Below, piece by piece: positions 8,158 through 18,771 of a stretch of DNA of 64,000 bases. Below the pieces are notes generated by a model that saw nothing but the letters and a program-made list of their open reading frames with translations, was not told where the DNA came from and ran no database searches. The position numbers and the translations under genes are program-made. This DNA is from Paracoccus denitrificans (GTDB lineage Bacteria; Pseudomonadota; Alphaproteobacteria; Rhodobacterales; Rhodobacteraceae), in contig NZ_FNEA01000008.1 in NCBI RefSeq assembly GCF_900100045.1, forward strand, positions 1-64,000, read 5' to 3'. Within the stretch, counting starts at the first letter, position 1. Each line of letters starts with the position of its first letter.

Positions 8158-9974
8158 CGCCCGAAAAGCCGCTCGATATCCGCCAGCTTCAGCTCGATCC
8201 AGGTCGGTCGGCCGTGATTGCACTGGCCGGATTTCGGCACGCGCTCCATCTCGCGCAAAAGCGCGTTCATCTCGTCCGCCGACATGCGCCGGCCCGAGCG
8301 CACCGAGCCGTGGCAGGCCATCGAGGACAGCACCGCATCGACCCGCGCCCGCAGCCGGTCCGATGCGCCCTGATCGGCCAGGTCGTCCAGGATGTCGCGG
8401 ATCAGGGCCGCAGCGTTCAGGCGCTGGATCAGCGCCGGCACCTCGCGCACCGCCACGGCGCCGCCGCCAAAGGGCTCGATCACCAGCCCCAGCGCCGCCA
8501 GTTCCCCGGCAATGGCAAGGATGCGATGGGCGTCGGCTTCGGACAGTTCGACGATCTCGGGGATCAGCAGGGCCTGGCTGGCGATACCGGTGGCATCAAG
8601 CTGGGCCTTCAGCCGCTCATAGACCAGCCGCTCATGCGCGGCATGCTGGTCGACGATGACGATGCCGTCGGCGGTCTGGGCGACGATCCAGTTCTCGTGC
8701 AGCTGCGCGCGGGCGGCGCCCAGCGGCGCCTGGGTGGGTTCGGGCAGGGCCTCGGGTTGCGGTTCGACCCGCGCGGTGGGCGCCTCGGCAAAGCCCGGCG
8801 CCTGAAAGGCCAGGCTGGCGGCGATGGCCGGGGCCGAGGGGCGGGCGGGGGCGTAGCTCGCCTGATAGCGGCGCGGCTGTTCGGAAGCGGGCTCGGGCCG
8901 CGCCGCCCCCAGCGCCGCCATCGCCACGGTCGAGGAGGCGCGATGCCCCGCCCCCGCCAGCGCATGGCGCAAGGCGCTGACCACCAGCCCGCGGGCAATG
9001 TCGGGCTCGCGGAAACGGACTTCGGCCTTGGCCGGATGCACGTTCACATCGACCTGATGCGGATCGCAGGTCAGAAACAGCACCGCCGCCGGATGCCGGC
9101 CCGAGGCGAGCACGTCCATATAGCCCGCCCGCAGCGCCCCGGTCAGCAGCTTGTCGCGGACCGGGCGGCCGTTGACATAAAGATGCTGCGCCACCGCCGC
9201 ACCGCGCGAATAGGTCGGCAGGGCGGCAAAGCCGGTCAGGGTGATGCCGTCGCGCGTCGCGTCTACGGCCAACGCATTGTCGATGAAATCGCGGCCCATG
9301 ACGCGGGCCAGCCGGGTCTGCAGCGCGCCGAACAGCTCACCCTGCTCGGCATCGGCGCGGAACAGCACGCGGCCCTCGTCCTCGTCCGAGAGCGTGAAGC
9401 CGACATAGGGCTCGGCCATGGCGAGGCGGCGGATCACCTCGGCCACCGCCTGGGTCTCGGCCCGGTCCGAGCGCAGGAACTTCAGCCGTGCCGGCGTGGC
9501 AAAGAACAGGTCGCGCAGTTCCACCACCGTGCCGCGATTGCCCGCCGCAGGCTTGACCGGGCCGATGCGCCCGCCCGCAACCGCGATCTGCGCGCCGTCG
9601 AAACCGGCGGCGCGGCTGGTGATAGACAGCCGGCCCACGGCGCCCAGGCTGGGCAAAGCCTCGCCGCGAAAGCCGAAGCTGCGGATGTCCAGAAGGTCGC
9701 TGCCGTCGATCTTGCTGGTCGCGTGCCGGGCCAGCGCCAGCGGCAGATCCTCGGCCGTCATGCCGCAGCCGTCGTCGCTGACCCGGATCAGCGCCTTGCC
9801 GCCCTTGGCGATTGCGACCTCGATGCGCGAGGCGCCGGCGTCCAGCGCATTCTCGACCAGTTCCTTGACCGCCGAGGCCGGGCGCTCGACCACTTCGCCG
9901 GCGGCGATGCGGTTGGCGGCGGCCTCGTCCAATTGCCGGATAATCGGGCGCATCTTGGGGGCATGAGTGTTCAT
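8154..9974 (-). CDS. mutL: DNA mismatch repair protein MutL
   Basis: The 606-residue protein has the GHKL ATPase domain at the N-terminus: [26 protein letters not shown] and FRGEALPSL. The C-terminal dimerisation part has [12 protein letters not shown], which fits the DQHA-x2-E-x4-E endonuclease motif, and CNHGRPT. It should therefore be a nicking MutL, as in bacteria that lack MutH. It couples mismatch recognition by MutS to strand removal. The ATG at 9974 follows GGGGGC; another ATG lies at 9953. Confidence 0.97.
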   Translation of the reverse strand: MNTHAPKMRPIIRQLDEAAANRIAAGEVVERPASAVKELVENALDAGASRIEVAIAKGGKALIRVSDDGCGMTAEDLPLALARHATSKIDGSDLLDIRSFGFRGEALPSLGAVGRLSITSRAAGFDGAQIAVAGGRIGPVKPAAGNRGTVVELRDLFFATPARLKFLRSDRAETQAVAEVIRRLAMAEPYVGFTLSDEDEGRVLFRADAEQGELFGALQTRLARVMGRDFIDNALAVDATRDGITLTGFAALPTYSRGAAVAQHLYVNGRPVRDKLLTGALRAGYMDVLASGRHPAAVLFLTCDPHQVDVNVHPAKAEVRFREPDIARGLVVSALRHALAGAGHRASSTVAMAALGAARPEPASEQPRRYQASYAPARPSAPAIAASLAFQAPGFAEAPTARVEPQPEALPEPTQAPLGAARAQLHENWIVAQTADGIVIVDQHAAHERLVYERLKAQLDATGIASQALLIPEIVELSEADAHRILAIAGELAALGLVIEPFGGGAVAVREVPALIQRLNAAALIRDILDDLADQGASDRLRARVDAVLSSMACHGSVRSGRRMSADEMNALLREMERVPKSGQCNHGRPTWIELKLADIERLFGR

Positions 9975-10017
9975 GCCCCCAGATCTAGCATTTCCCGGCG
10001 CTCCGGGAAAGGATTCG

Positions 10018-11331
10018 TCAGTTCGTCGCGTCGACGCCTTCCGGCCGGCCGACCAGCACGAAGCGGATCTGGTCGGAATGCAGCAGGCGCTGCGCCACGC
10101 GCTGCACGTCCTCGGCCGTCACCGCCTCGATCTTGCCGTTGCGGGTGTTGACATAATCCGCCGGCAGGCCGATCAGCTGCATCCCGGCCAGGATGCCGGC
10201 GATCTTGCCGTTGCCGTCGAAGCGCAGCGCATATTCGCCGGTCAGATAGGTCTTGGCGTCGGCCAGTTCCTTTTCCGTCACGCCCCCCTCGGCGAAACGG
10301 TCCCATTCGCTGCGGATCAGGCCGACCGCCTCGGCCACCTTATCGTTGGCGCTGGCCATGCCGCCCTGCCAGGTCTCGCCATAGACGCCGTTCGCAAGGC
10401 CCGTGCGCACGCCATAGGTCAGCCCGCGCTTCTCGCGGATCTCGTCCATCAGCCGCGACGAAAAGCCGCCGCCGCCCAGGATGTGATCGGCGACATAGGC
10501 GGCAAAGTAATCCGGGTCGGACATGGGCAGGCCGGGCTGGGCAAAACTGACCACCGTTTGCGGGCTGTCCCAGTCGATCATCGTCACCCCGCCGGTCAGT
10601 TCCAGCGCGGCCTTTTCCGGCAGCGGCGCCAAGCCCTGCTCGGGCAGCCCACCCAGCACCTTGTCGAGCAACTTGCCCAGGTCCTCGGCGGTGATGTCGC
10701 CTGCTGCCGCCACCACCACGCGGTCGCGGGCCAGAATGCGATCCTTGGCCGCGGCCAGATCCTCGCGGGTCAACGCCGCGACAGAATCCCGCGTGCCGTT
10801 GATCGAGGTGGCATAGGGATGCTCGCCCCAGGCCAGCCGCGCCAGTTCCTTGCTGGCGATGGCGTTGGGATCGGTCGCCTCGGAGCGGATCACCGCCTGC
10901 AACTGGGCCCGCACCCGCTCGACGGCATCCGGGTCGAAGCGCGGCTCGGCCAGCGCCTGGCGCAACAGTTCGGCCGCCTCGTCGCGGTTCTCGGTCAACA
11001 TGCGGGCGCTCACGATCAGCGCGTCGTCGCCCACGTCGAAACGGTTCTGCGCCCCCAGCGCCTCGACCGCCTCGGCATATTGCACCGAATCCATCTGACC
11101 CGAGCCTTCCTCCAGCAGCGCCGTCATCAGGCTCATCTCGCCGCGCTTGCCGGGCGCATCGAGGCTGGCGCCGCCCTTGAACATCAGCGAAAGCGCGGTG
11201 AAGGGGATCGAGTGATCCTCGACCAGCCAGGCCCTGATGCCGCCGGGCGAGGTGATCTGCTGGATCTCGATGGCGCGGGCAGGCAGGCTGGCCAGCAGGA
11301 CGAAGACAAGGGTGGCAAGAGTGCGGATCAT
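10018..11331 (-). CDS. M16-family peptidase-like protein, inactive subunit
   Basis: The 437-residue protein has a signal peptide ([20 protein letters not shown]) and the full M16 two-domain fold. Where active members have HxxEH, this one reads [18 protein letters not shown], so the zinc site is absent. In such pairs the second member supplies substrate binding and not catalysis. Its start overlaps the stop of the catalytic partner by four bases, which fits a heterodimer made in equal amounts. Both would act in the periplasm on short peptides. Confidence 0.88.
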   Translation of the reverse strand: MIRTLATLVFVLLASLPARAIEIQQITSPGGIRAWLVEDHSIPFTALSLMFKGGASLDAPGKRGEMSLMTALLEEGSGQMDSVQYAEAVEALGAQNRFDVGDDALIVSARMLTENRDEAAELLRQALAEPRFDPDAVERVRAQLQAVIRSEATDPNAIASKELARLAWGEHPYATSINGTRDSVAALTREDLAAAKDRILARDRVVVAAAGDITAEDLGKLLDKVLGGLPEQGLAPLPEKAALELTGGVTMIDWDSPQTVVSFAQPGLPMSDPDYFAAYVADHILGGGGFSSRLMDEIREKRGLTYGVRTGLANGVYGETWQGGMASANDKVAEAVGLIRSEWDRFAEGGVTEKELADAKTYLTGEYALRFDGNGKIAGILAGMQLIGLPADYVNTRNGKIEAVTAEDVQRVAQRLLHSDQIRFVLVGRPEGVDATN

Positions 11332-12746
11332 TCGGCTTCTCCCGGGTTGGCGGCATCGGCAGAGACGGGTTGCGGGGCCGCGGGAACAGGCTGGGCCCCG
11401 GCCTCGACTTGCGCATCCGGGGGCGGCAGAAGCCAGCCGGTGACGCTGCCCTTGCTCTCCAGCACCAGTTTCGCGGCGGCGCGGATATCCTCGGGCGTGA
11501 CGGCGGCCAGGATGTCGGGCCAGTCGTTCACGTCCTCGACGGTCAGGCCGGTGGCAAGGCCCTGGCCATAGTCATAGGCCCGGCCATGCGCCGAATCCTG
11601 GGCATAGATGCGGGCGGCGCGGATCCGGGTCTTGACCCGTTCCAGCTGCGCCGGGTCGGGACCGTCGGACAGGAATTTCGCCAGCGCCGCGTCCAGCGCC
11701 GCCTCGGCCTCGGCATTCGACACGCCCGGCGCCGGCACCATCGAGATGCCGAAGGTCGTCGGATCGACCGAGAACCCGTCATAGGAGGCGTTGACGTAAA
11801 GCGCCTTGCCGGTCAGCACCAGATCCCGCGCCAGGACCGAGGTCTGCGCCGAACCCGCCAGCAGGTCGGCCATCACGGTCAGCGCTGCAGCGGTCTGCTG
11901 CTCGCCCCGGTTGCGTTCGGGTGCGATCACGGTGCGGATCATCACCGGCTGGGCGACGCGGGCATCCACCCGCTCCATCCGCCGGGGCGAACGCTGGATC
12001 GGCTCCTGCGGGCGCGGCTTGCGGGTCGCATCGGGCTTGGGCGGGACGGGACCGTAATATTCTTCGGCCAGTTCGCGCACCTGATCGGGCGTCACGTCGC
12101 CGGCGATGACCAGAACGGCGGCGTTCGGGGCGTAATGCGCGTCATACCAGGCGATGGCGTCCTCGCGCGTCAGCCCCTCCATCTCCTGCCGCCAGCCGAT
12201 CACCGGGCGGCCGTAAGGGTGGTTGTAGAACTGCACCGCGCTGCGCTCTTCCGAGAATTGCGCACCGGGGTCGCTGTCGGTGCGCTGCGAGCGCTCCTCC
12301 AGCACCACCTGCCGCTCGGCCTGCCAGTCATCCTCGCCGATCTTCAGATTGGCCATGCGGTCGGCCTCCATTTCCATGATCAGCGGCAGCCGGTCGCTGG
12401 CGATACGCTGGAAATAGGTGGTGAAGTCATAGCTGGTAAAGGCATTGTCCCGGCCGCCATTGGCGGTCACGGTCTTGGACAGCTCGCCCGGTCCCAGCTT
12501 GTCGGTGCCCTTGAACATCAGGTGTTCCAGGTAATGCGCGATGCCCGACTTGCCCGGCTGCTCGTCGGCCGAGCCGATGCGATACCACAGCATCTGCACG
12601 ACGACCGGGGCGCGGTGATCCTCGATCACCACGGCCTCAAGTCCGTTTTCCAGGGTGAAATGGCTGATCCCCTTGGGCATTTCGGCCAGCGCGGGGGATG
12701 CGGCCAGCAGCAGCGCAACGGGCGCAAGGCGGGTCAGGATGGTCAT
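11328..12746 (-). CDS. M16-family zinc peptidase, catalytic subunit
   Basis: The 472-residue protein has a signal peptide (MTILTRLAPVALLLAASPALA) and the inverted zinc motif HYLEH at His71, Glu74 and His75, preceded by the family's PGKSGIAHYLEHLMFKGT context. The downstream Glu is expected in the LEERSQRTDSDPGAQF region. It is a pitrilysin-like, probably periplasmic, peptidase and forms an operon with the inactive homologue. Upstream, 100 bp away, is the DUF3035 lipoprotein gene on the same strand. Confidence 0.92.
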   Translation of the reverse strand: MTILTRLAPVALLLAASPALAEMPKGISHFTLENGLEAVVIEDHRAPVVVQMLWYRIGSADEQPGKSGIAHYLEHLMFKGTDKLGPGELSKTVTANGGRDNAFTSYDFTTYFQRIASDRLPLIMEMEADRMANLKIGEDDWQAERQVVLEERSQRTDSDPGAQFSEERSAVQFYNHPYGRPVIGWRQEMEGLTREDAIAWYDAHYAPNAAVLVIAGDVTPDQVRELAEEYYGPVPPKPDATRKPRPQEPIQRSPRRMERVDARVAQPVMIRTVIAPERNRGEQQTAAALTVMADLLAGSAQTSVLARDLVLTGKALYVNASYDGFSVDPTTFGISMVPAPGVSNAEAEAALDAALAKFLSDGPDPAQLERVKTRIRAARIYAQDSAHGRAYDYGQGLATGLTVEDVNDWPDILAAVTPEDIRAAAKLVLESKGSVTGWLLPPPDAQVEAGAQPVPAAPQPVSADAANPGEAE

Positions 12747-12846
12747 GGCAGGCTCCGGTTCCGGGTTGCGCCCCGAACCTGCCCGCGCGGACGGGCGCGC
12801 GCAAGCCTGCCGCCCCTCATCTCGGCGTGATCGGCGCGCGAGGCGC

Positions 12847-13419
12847 CTAGTCCTCGCGCAGGATCGGCACCCGGTCGTGGACGCTGGGCGGGGCGACTTC
12901 GCCCCCCTGGCTCAGGCCGCGGGGCGGTGCCGCGGGCAGTTGCACGCCGGTCGGGCGCCAGCGCTCCAGTTCCGACCAGCTGTCCAGCGTCATCGGATCG
13001 TAGGCGCGATAATAGACATTGGTCCGCGCCAGCACCTCGAGCGCGCGGCGGGAATGGCGGCTGCGCCAGGCAAGATCCTCTTGCGCGGTGGTCTGGCGGA
13101 TCGCCGGGTCGCGACCCAGGCGCGAGGCATGAGCGATCAGCGCCGCATCCGCAACACCGACGCCCTGCACGGAAAGCTGGCCCGGATTGCCGCCCAGCGC
13201 CGCCACGGCATCGGCATGGGGCGTCGGATCGGTGATGTTCGCACCGCCCGGCGTCGGCGTGGGCAGCACGTTCAGGTCGGCGGGCATCTGCAAGGGCTTG
13301 GTCGGCAGGATCGAGAACTCGTCCGGGCTGGAGCGGCCGGCGCTGGTGTTCATCAGATGCGGATCGCTGCTGCAAGCGGCCAGCAGCAGCGTGGTCATGG
13401 TCAGCGCGATCGCCCGCAT
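12847..13419 (-). CDS. DUF3035 lipoprotein (possible BamF-like)
   Basis: The 190-residue protein begins MRAIALTMTTLLLAACSSD, a clear lipoprotein signal with Cys16 as the acylated residue. The body contains the conserved PDEFSILPTKPLQMPADLNVLPTP segment of DUF3035. This family is reported as a BAM-associated lipoprotein (BamF) in some alphaproteobacteria; that role is inferred here. It follows lspA by 31 bp, so the lipoprotein and its signal peptidase are probably co-transcribed. A longer frame to 13476 lacks a proper signal peptide, so the ATG at 13419 was chosen. Confidence 0.82.
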   Translation of the reverse strand: MRAIALTMTTLLLAACSSDPHLMNTSAGRSSPDEFSILPTKPLQMPADLNVLPTPTPGGANITDPTPHADAVAALGGNPGQLSVQGVGVADAALIAHASRLGRDPAIRQTTAQEDLAWRSRHSRRALEVLARTNVYYRAYDPMTLDSWSELERWRPTGVQLPAAPPRGLSQGGEVAPPSVHDRVPILRED

Positions 13420-13450
13420 CTTCCGTCCCTCTTGTTCGTCCGGCCCGTTC

Positions 13451-14134
13451 TTAGCGCGTATTGCCGGCCTCGTCACGGGTCTTGTCGTCCAGCGCCAGCT
13501 CGCCCTGCCCCTCGGGCTCCGACGGGGCGTCGGGCGCGCGGGATTTCGCCGGGCGCGGCCTGGCAGACGTCTTGCGCCTTTTCGCCGCCGGCTTCTTTTC
13601 CGGCGGCAGCAGCACCAGCCCCATCGCGCCCAGGAAGATCGCGATGTCGGCCACGTTGAAGCTGTAGGGGTTGCGCCAGCCCGGCAGCGACATGTTCAGG
13701 AAGTCCGCGACCGCGCCATAGGTCAGCCGGTCCACGACGTTGCCCAGCGCCCCGCCGATCAGCAACCCGGCCGAAACCTGCGCAAACCGCGAGGGCTTGG
13801 CCCGCCCGATCCAGATCCCGACCCAAAGGCAGACGGCCAGCGCGATCCCGATCAGCACCCAGCGCATCACCTCGACATCGCTGGCGAACAGGCCGAAGTT
13901 CATGCCCTGGTTCCAGGCCATGCGCAGGTTCAGCCAGGGGTCGATCACGTCGATCTCGCGCAGCTGGTCCAGCCGCAGCACATGCACGACCAGGTATTTC
14001 AGCGCCTGGTCCAGCAGAAAGACCAATCCCGCCACCAGCGAGACATTGCGCCAGACACGCGGCGGCGGCTTTTTCGAGCGCCGCTTCCGGGCCGCCGGGC
14101 TTTTCCGCGGCTTGGGGGTCGCGGTCTCGGCCAT
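13451..14134 (-). CDS. lspA: Lipoprotein signal peptidase (SPase II) with terminal extensions
   Basis: This inner-membrane aspartyl protease cleaves prolipoprotein signals. The active-site motifs are present: GALGNVVDRL with the first catalytic Asp and FNVADIAIF with the second. Four membrane segments can be followed. The protein has 227 residues instead of the usual 155-170. It has a basic, proline-rich cytoplasmic N-terminus of about 27 residues (KPRKSPAARKRRSKKPPP) and a C-terminal hydrophilic tail of about 50 residues. The start overlaps the purH stop by one base (TGATG). Confidence 0.93.
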   Translation of the reverse strand: MAETATPKPRKSPAARKRRSKKPPPRVWRNVSLVAGLVFLLDQALKYLVVHVLRLDQLREIDVIDPWLNLRMAWNQGMNFGLFASDVEVMRWVLIGIALAVCLWVGIWIGRAKPSRFAQVSAGLLIGGALGNVVDRLTYGAVADFLNMSLPGWRNPYSFNVADIAIFLGAMGLVLLPPEKKPAAKRRKTSARPRPAKSRAPDAPSEPEGQGELALDDKTRDEAGNTR

Positions 14135-15723
14135 CAGTGACGGAAATGCCGCTGGCCGGTGAAGACCATGGCCAGGCCAAGCCGGTCGGCGGCCTCGATC
14201 ACCTCGGCGTCGCGCATCGAGCCGCCGGGCTGGATCACCGCCCGCGCGCCCGCCGCCGCCAGCGCCTCGACCCCGTCCGCGAAGGGGAAGAAGGCGTCAG
14301 AGGCCACCGAGGAACCGATGGTCAGCGCCTGCGCGAGGCCCAGCGCCTCGGCCATGTCCTCGGACTTGCGCTTGCCGATGCGGGTCGAATCGACGCGGCT
14401 CATCTGGCCGGCGCCGATGCCGACGGTCGCCAGGTCGCGGGCATAGACGATGGCGTTCGACTTCACATGCTTGGCCACGGTCCAGGCGAAAAGCAGGTCG
14501 GCCAGTTCCTGATCGGTCGGCTGGCGCTTGGTCACCACCTTCAGGTCGGCGCGCAGGATGCGGCCGTTGTCGCGGCCCTGCACCAGAAAGCCGCCCGCGA
14601 CCTGGCGGAAGGCCAGGCCCGGCGCGGCCGGATCGGGCAGCCCGCCGGTGGTCAGCAGGCGCAGGTTCTTCTTGGCGGCGAAGATTTCCTTCGCCTCGTC
14701 GGTGGCGTCGGGGGCGATGACCACCTCGGTAAAGATCTCGGTGATCGCCTGCGCCGTCTCGCCGTCGAGCGTGGTGTTCAGCGCGATGATGCCGCCAAAG
14801 GCCGAGGTGCGGTCGCAGTCGAAGGCGCGCAGGTAGGCATCGACGGCGCTGTCGCCCCGCGCGACGCCGCAGGGGTTGGCGTGCTTGATGATCGCCACCG
14901 CCGGGCCTTCGGCCGGGTCGAACTCGGCCACCAGTTCGAAAGCCGCGTCGGTGTCGTTGATGTTGTTGTAGGAAAGCTCCTTGCCCTGCCATTGCCGCGC
15001 GGTGGCGACGCCCGGGCGATCCGAGCCGTCCCTGTAGAAGGCGGCGGACTGGTGCGGGTTCTCGCCATAGCGCAGGCTTTGCGCGAGCTGGCCCGAAAAG
15101 CTGCGGCGGCGCGGGGTCTCTTCGCCGATCGCACCCGCCATCCAGGTCGAGACCGCGGCGTCATAGGCGGCCGTCCTTGCATAGGCGATCTGCGCCTGCC
15201 GCTGGCGGAAGGCCAGGCCGGTGCGGTCGTCGTTGGCGTCAAGCTCGGCCAGCACGGCGGCGTAATCCTGGACATCGACCACGACCGTCACGAAGGCGTG
15301 GTTCTTGGCGGCAGCGCGGATCATCGCCGGGCCGCCGATGTCGATGTTCTCGATACAGTCGTCATAGGCGGCGCCCTTGGCCACCGTCGCCTCGAACGGA
15401 TAAAGGTTCACGACCAGCAGGTCGATCATGCCGATCCTGTGCGATTTCGCAGCCGCCATGTGCTCGTCATTGTCGCGCAGCGCCAGAAGGCCGCCATGCA
15501 CCACCGGGTGGAGCGTCTTGACGCGGCCGTCCATCATCTCGGGAAAGCCGGTCACGTCGGCAACGTCCACCACGCTCAGCCCCGCCTCGCGCAGCGTCTT
15601 GGCCGTGCCGCCGGTGGACAGGATCTCGACGCCCCGCGCGGAAAGCGCCCGCGCGAAATCGACCAGCCCGGTCTTGTCGGAAACGGAAATCAGCGCGCGC
15701 TTCAGCGGAATGCGGTCGGTCAT
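14134..15723 (-). CDS. purH: Bifunctional AICAR transformylase/IMP cyclohydrolase
   Basis: The 529-residue enzyme catalyses the last two steps of IMP synthesis. The N-terminal MGS-like cyclohydrolase domain begins [20 protein letters not shown]. The C-terminal transformylase domain includes [24 protein letters not shown] and AFGGIIALN, all diagnostic. Length matches E. coli PurH (529). It is 40 bp downstream of the heparinase-like gene and is coupled to lspA. Confidence 0.97.
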   Translation of the reverse strand: MTDRIPLKRALISVSDKTGLVDFARALSARGVEILSTGGTAKTLREAGLSVVDVADVTGFPEMMDGRVKTLHPVVHGGLLALRDNDEHMAAAKSHRIGMIDLLVVNLYPFEATVAKGAAYDDCIENIDIGGPAMIRAAAKNHAFVTVVVDVQDYAAVLAELDANDDRTGLAFRQRQAQIAYARTAAYDAAVSTWMAGAIGEETPRRRSFSGQLAQSLRYGENPHQSAAFYRDGSDRPGVATARQWQGKELSYNNINDTDAAFELVAEFDPAEGPAVAIIKHANPCGVARGDSAVDAYLRAFDCDRTSAFGGIIALNTTLDGETAQAITEIFTEVVIAPDATDEAKEIFAAKKNLRLLTTGGLPDPAAPGLAFRQVAGGFLVQGRDNGRILRADLKVVTKRQPTDQELADLLFAWTVAKHVKSNAIVYARDLATVGIGAGQMSRVDSTRIGKRKSEDMAEALGLAQALTIGSSVASDAFFPFADGVEALAAAGARAVIQPGGSMRDAEVIEAADRLGLAMVFTGQRHFRH

Positions 15724-15762
15724 CGGTCGGTGCCCCGTGGGATGGATGGCGGATTTGGCCCG

Positions 15763-17427
15763 TCACCTACCCTCGGAACGCGCCAAGGTCCAGCCGATCT
15801 GGATGGCCCGGCCCAGCAGATGGGCGGAAATCACCATCTGGCGCGAGGGACGAGGCTCGGCCAGGGCACGGTCTAGCAGGCAGGACGCCTCCAGCCGCAA
15901 CTGCCCCACCCCGTCATGGGCGAACAGCCATTCTTCGCCATTGGGCAGGGTCAGATGCACCTCATGCCCCTGCTGGCGGGCCTCGATCTCGGGGTGCAGG
16001 TGGAAGCGGATGTCGAAGGCCAGCCCCTCTTCGGGGCGGACCTGGTCCAGCCGGGCCTGCGCGCTGGCATCCAGCGCCGCCAGCGAATCCTCGCCGCGCA
16101 ACCCCATGCCGTCGGGATCCAGCCAAAGCTCGCGCAGGTGGGTCAGCCCGTGGCTGGCCAGCCAACCGTCATGGCCGGCCAGCAGATGCGCGGATTCGGG
16201 CGAATGCGCCGGACCGCAATCCGGGGCGGTCAGGTTGCCCAGCGCATCGCAATCGCCGGCCCAGACCAGATCGGGACGTTCGGTCAGGATGTCGGGCTCG
16301 CCCTCCTGCCGGTTCGGGTTCAGCCGCGACGAGGACAGGCCGGCAAGGCACAACGCCGAATGGCAGGGCGTGGCGCGGCTGGCCCGGGCCCAAAGCGGGC
16401 CGAAGCCGTCGCCGGGGCCGCAATTCACGATCAGGGGCTGGCGCGCCACGGTCAGCTCGAAGGCCAGCGTCGAGGCATGGGCGCGCACCGCCGCCGGACC
16501 GCCCGGGGGCGGCGCGGCATCCAGGATCAGCGTCGTGCGCGCCCGCGCCATGCGGGCAAAGCCCATGGCAAGCCCGTGCGCAGGCAGCGCCGCGCCCTCG
16601 GCCGCGCGCAGGCAGCGGTCCAGCCGGCCTGCCGCGCCGCGCCCGCCGCCGTGGAAGGCGGGCAGCGCCCCGTCGGCATGGCGCAGCGCCCGCAGGATCG
16701 GCGCGATCTCGGCGATGGTGGCGCGCAGCTCGGACGGGCAGTCCAGCCCCACCTCCTCGGCCACCTCCTGCGCCCAGACCAGCAGCGCCATGGCCTCCAG
16801 CAGCGTTTCGGGCGAGCGCGCCTCGGACAGGGTGGCGACGCCCATGGCATCGGCCTCTTCGGCCAGGGCGATCAGGGCCGGCTGCGCCATGGCCTGGCGG
16901 TCGCGCAGCGACATGGCGCCGACGGCCAGCCCCGCCAGCGCTTCGAGCCGGCAGATCCCGTCCACGCTGTCATACCAGCTGTCGCGCAAATGGATCAGGT
17001 GCTGGTCGAGGGCGCGGAAATAGGGCTCGGCCCCGTCGCGGTCCAGGCCCGGCAGGATCATCCCGGCATGGAAGATCCACCGCAAGAGCCGCCGCCCCGT
17101 GACCTCGGGCACCCATTCCGGCGTCTCGGGCTGCGGCTGGCGGTGCCGGCGCAGCCAGCGCAGCACATGGTCCTGGGCGATGGCGCGGGCGCGGGGCGTG
17201 CCCACGGCCGCAAGGTCGTCGAGCCAGCCGAAGCCGTGCAACTCGGCCGCGACGCTGGCCGGCAGGTCGGCGGCGAAGAAATCGCCGGAAAGCGTGATGC
17301 CGCCCAGGTGCAGCGCACCGCCGACGATCTGCTCGCCGCGACCGGGATGGCCGATGGCCTTGGGTTCGGGGCGGCGCAGAAACCCCCTGGGCGCGACGGA
17401 GCTATCGGTCATGGGCAACGCATTCAC
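15763..17427 (-). CDS. Heparinase II/III-family protein
   Basis: The 554-residue protein has the helical toroid N-terminal part (WLDDLAAVGTPRARAIAQDHVLRWLRRH) and the beta-sandwich C-terminal part (residues 330-540) of the heparinase II/III family. No signal peptide is seen. The gene sits between rsmB and purH, an order common in Rhodobacterales, but a polysaccharide substrate is not known. An alternative ATG lies at 17412 (MTDSSVAP); neither start has a strong ribosome site. Confidence 0.82.
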   Translation of the reverse strand: MNALPMTDSSVAPRGFLRRPEPKAIGHPGRGEQIVGGALHLGGITLSGDFFAADLPASVAAELHGFGWLDDLAAVGTPRARAIAQDHVLRWLRRHRQPQPETPEWVPEVTGRRLLRWIFHAGMILPGLDRDGAEPYFRALDQHLIHLRDSWYDSVDGICRLEALAGLAVGAMSLRDRQAMAQPALIALAEEADAMGVATLSEARSPETLLEAMALLVWAQEVAEEVGLDCPSELRATIAEIAPILRALRHADGALPAFHGGGRGAAGRLDRCLRAAEGAALPAHGLAMGFARMARARTTLILDAAPPPGGPAAVRAHASTLAFELTVARQPLIVNCGPGDGFGPLWARASRATPCHSALCLAGLSSSRLNPNRQEGEPDILTERPDLVWAGDCDALGNLTAPDCGPAHSPESAHLLAGHDGWLASHGLTHLRELWLDPDGMGLRGEDSLAALDASAQARLDQVRPEEGLAFDIRFHLHPEIEARQQGHEVHLTLPNGEEWLFAHDGVGQLRLEASCLLDRALAEPRPSRQMVISAHLLGRAIQIGWTLARSEGR

Positions 17428-17442
17428 TAGGACGGCGCAACC

Positions 17443-18717
17443 TTAGGTCCGCTCGGCGGATTTTCGCAAGCGCGCGATGAAGAACCCGTCCATACCGCCG
17501 CGTTCCGGCCACAGATCCGGGCGCAGCCGCAGCCCGCCCTGAGGCGTGATCCAGTCCGGCTCGACGCCGGGCGCGCGGGGCGGCTCGACCACCAGGCCGG
17601 GATGGCGGGCAAGAACGGCGGCAAGCTGATCCTCGCCCTCGGCGGGCAGGAGCGAGCAGGTGGCATAGATCAGCCGGCCGCCGGGTTTCAGCAGGTCCAG
17701 CGCATGGTCGATCAGCCGGGCCTGCAATCCGGTCAGTTCGGCAAGGCCGGCGCCGTCGCGGATACGCGGCAGTTCGGGATGGCGGCGGATGGTGCCGGTG
17801 GCCGAACAGGGCGCATCCAGCAGCACCGCGTCCAGCGGCTGGTCGGGCCGCCAGTCCAGCGCATCCGCCGCGACCAGCCGGGCCTGGAGGCCGCAGCGCG
17901 CCAGGTTCTCGGCCACGCGGGCAAGGCGCAGCTCGGAAATGTCCACCGCCGTCACCTCGGCCCCGGCTGCGGCCAGTTGCAGCGTCTTGCCGCCCGGCGC
18001 GGCGCAAAGGTCGGCGACCCGCTCGCCCGGCTGCGGATCGAGCACCCGGACCGCCAGCGCCGCCGCCGCGTCCTGCACCCACCAGTCGCCCTCCGCATAG
18101 CCCGGCAGCGCCGAGACCCGGGTGCCGGCGGGCAGCCGGTGCGAGCCGGTGGGCAGCGCCTCGCCCGGGCAATCCGCGCCCTTGGGCGTCAGGTCCAGGA
18201 CCGCGCCGGCCTCATGCGCGGCCTCGATGGCGCGGGCGGCATCCTCGCCCCAGGCGGCCACGACCGGGGCGCGCAGCCAGAACGGCATCTTCTGCGGCGA
18301 AAGCCGTGCCCAGGCCTCGGCGGCGCCGGCGATCTTGCGCAGCACCGCGTTCACCATGCCGGCCGCGGCCTGCCCCTTGCGCCCCGAGGCGCGGGCCAGC
18401 GCCACGGCGGCATTGACCGCGCCATGCGGCGCCTCGCCCAGGGCCAGCATCTCGACCGCGGCGAGCCGCAGGATGCGCATGATCTCGGGCCGCGGGCGAC
18501 GGGCCAGCATCGGCGCCAGCAGCAGGTCGACCCGATCGGCCCTGCGCAGGACCTCCAGCGCCAGCCGGCGGGCGCGGGCCCGTTCGGCGGGGGCAAGGCG
18601 GTCGGTCAGCGCGCCGGCCTCGTCCAGCGTCGCGCCATCGTCGACCGCGGCCAGCAGGCGCAGCGCACCCGATCTTGCCCCGTCCCTTGCCTGTCCCTGC
18701 GTGCGCGTCTTGTTCAA
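17443..18717 (-). CDS. rsmB: 16S rRNA (cytosine-967-C5)-methyltransferase
   Basis: The enzyme methylates C967 of 16S rRNA. The N-terminal NusB-like helical domain (residues 1-140) is followed by a Rossmann methyltransferase domain with VADLCAAPGGKTLQLAAAG for SAM. The two catalytic cysteines are in DAPCSATGT and YATCSLLPAEGE. An open frame extends to 19086, but it overlaps DUF1674 and the adaptor start and is not protein-like there. I chose the TTG at 18717 (LNKTRTQG), which follows AAGAGGCAGG and gives 424 residues, near E. coli's 429. Confidence 0.9.
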   Translation of the reverse strand: MNKTRTQGQARDGARSGALRLLAAVDDGATLDEAGALTDRLAPAERARARRLALEVLRRADRVDLLLAPMLARRPRPEIMRILRLAAVEMLALGEAPHGAVNAAVALARASGRKGQAAAGMVNAVLRKIAGAAEAWARLSPQKMPFWLRAPVVAAWGEDAARAIEAAHEAGAVLDLTPKGADCPGEALPTGSHRLPAGTRVSALPGYAEGDWWVQDAAAALAVRVLDPQPGERVADLCAAPGGKTLQLAAAGAEVTAVDISELRLARVAENLARCGLQARLVAADALDWRPDQPLDAVLLDAPCSATGTIRRHPELPRIRDGAGLAELTGLQARLIDHALDLLKPGGRLIYATCSLLPAEGEDQLAAVLARHPGLVVEPPRAPGVEPDWITPQGGLRLRPDLWPERGGMDGFFIARLRKSAERT

Positions 18718-18771
18718 AGCCTGCCTCTTGCCTAGATTGACTTCGTCTAGCGCGAAGCAGGGGAAACCGCC

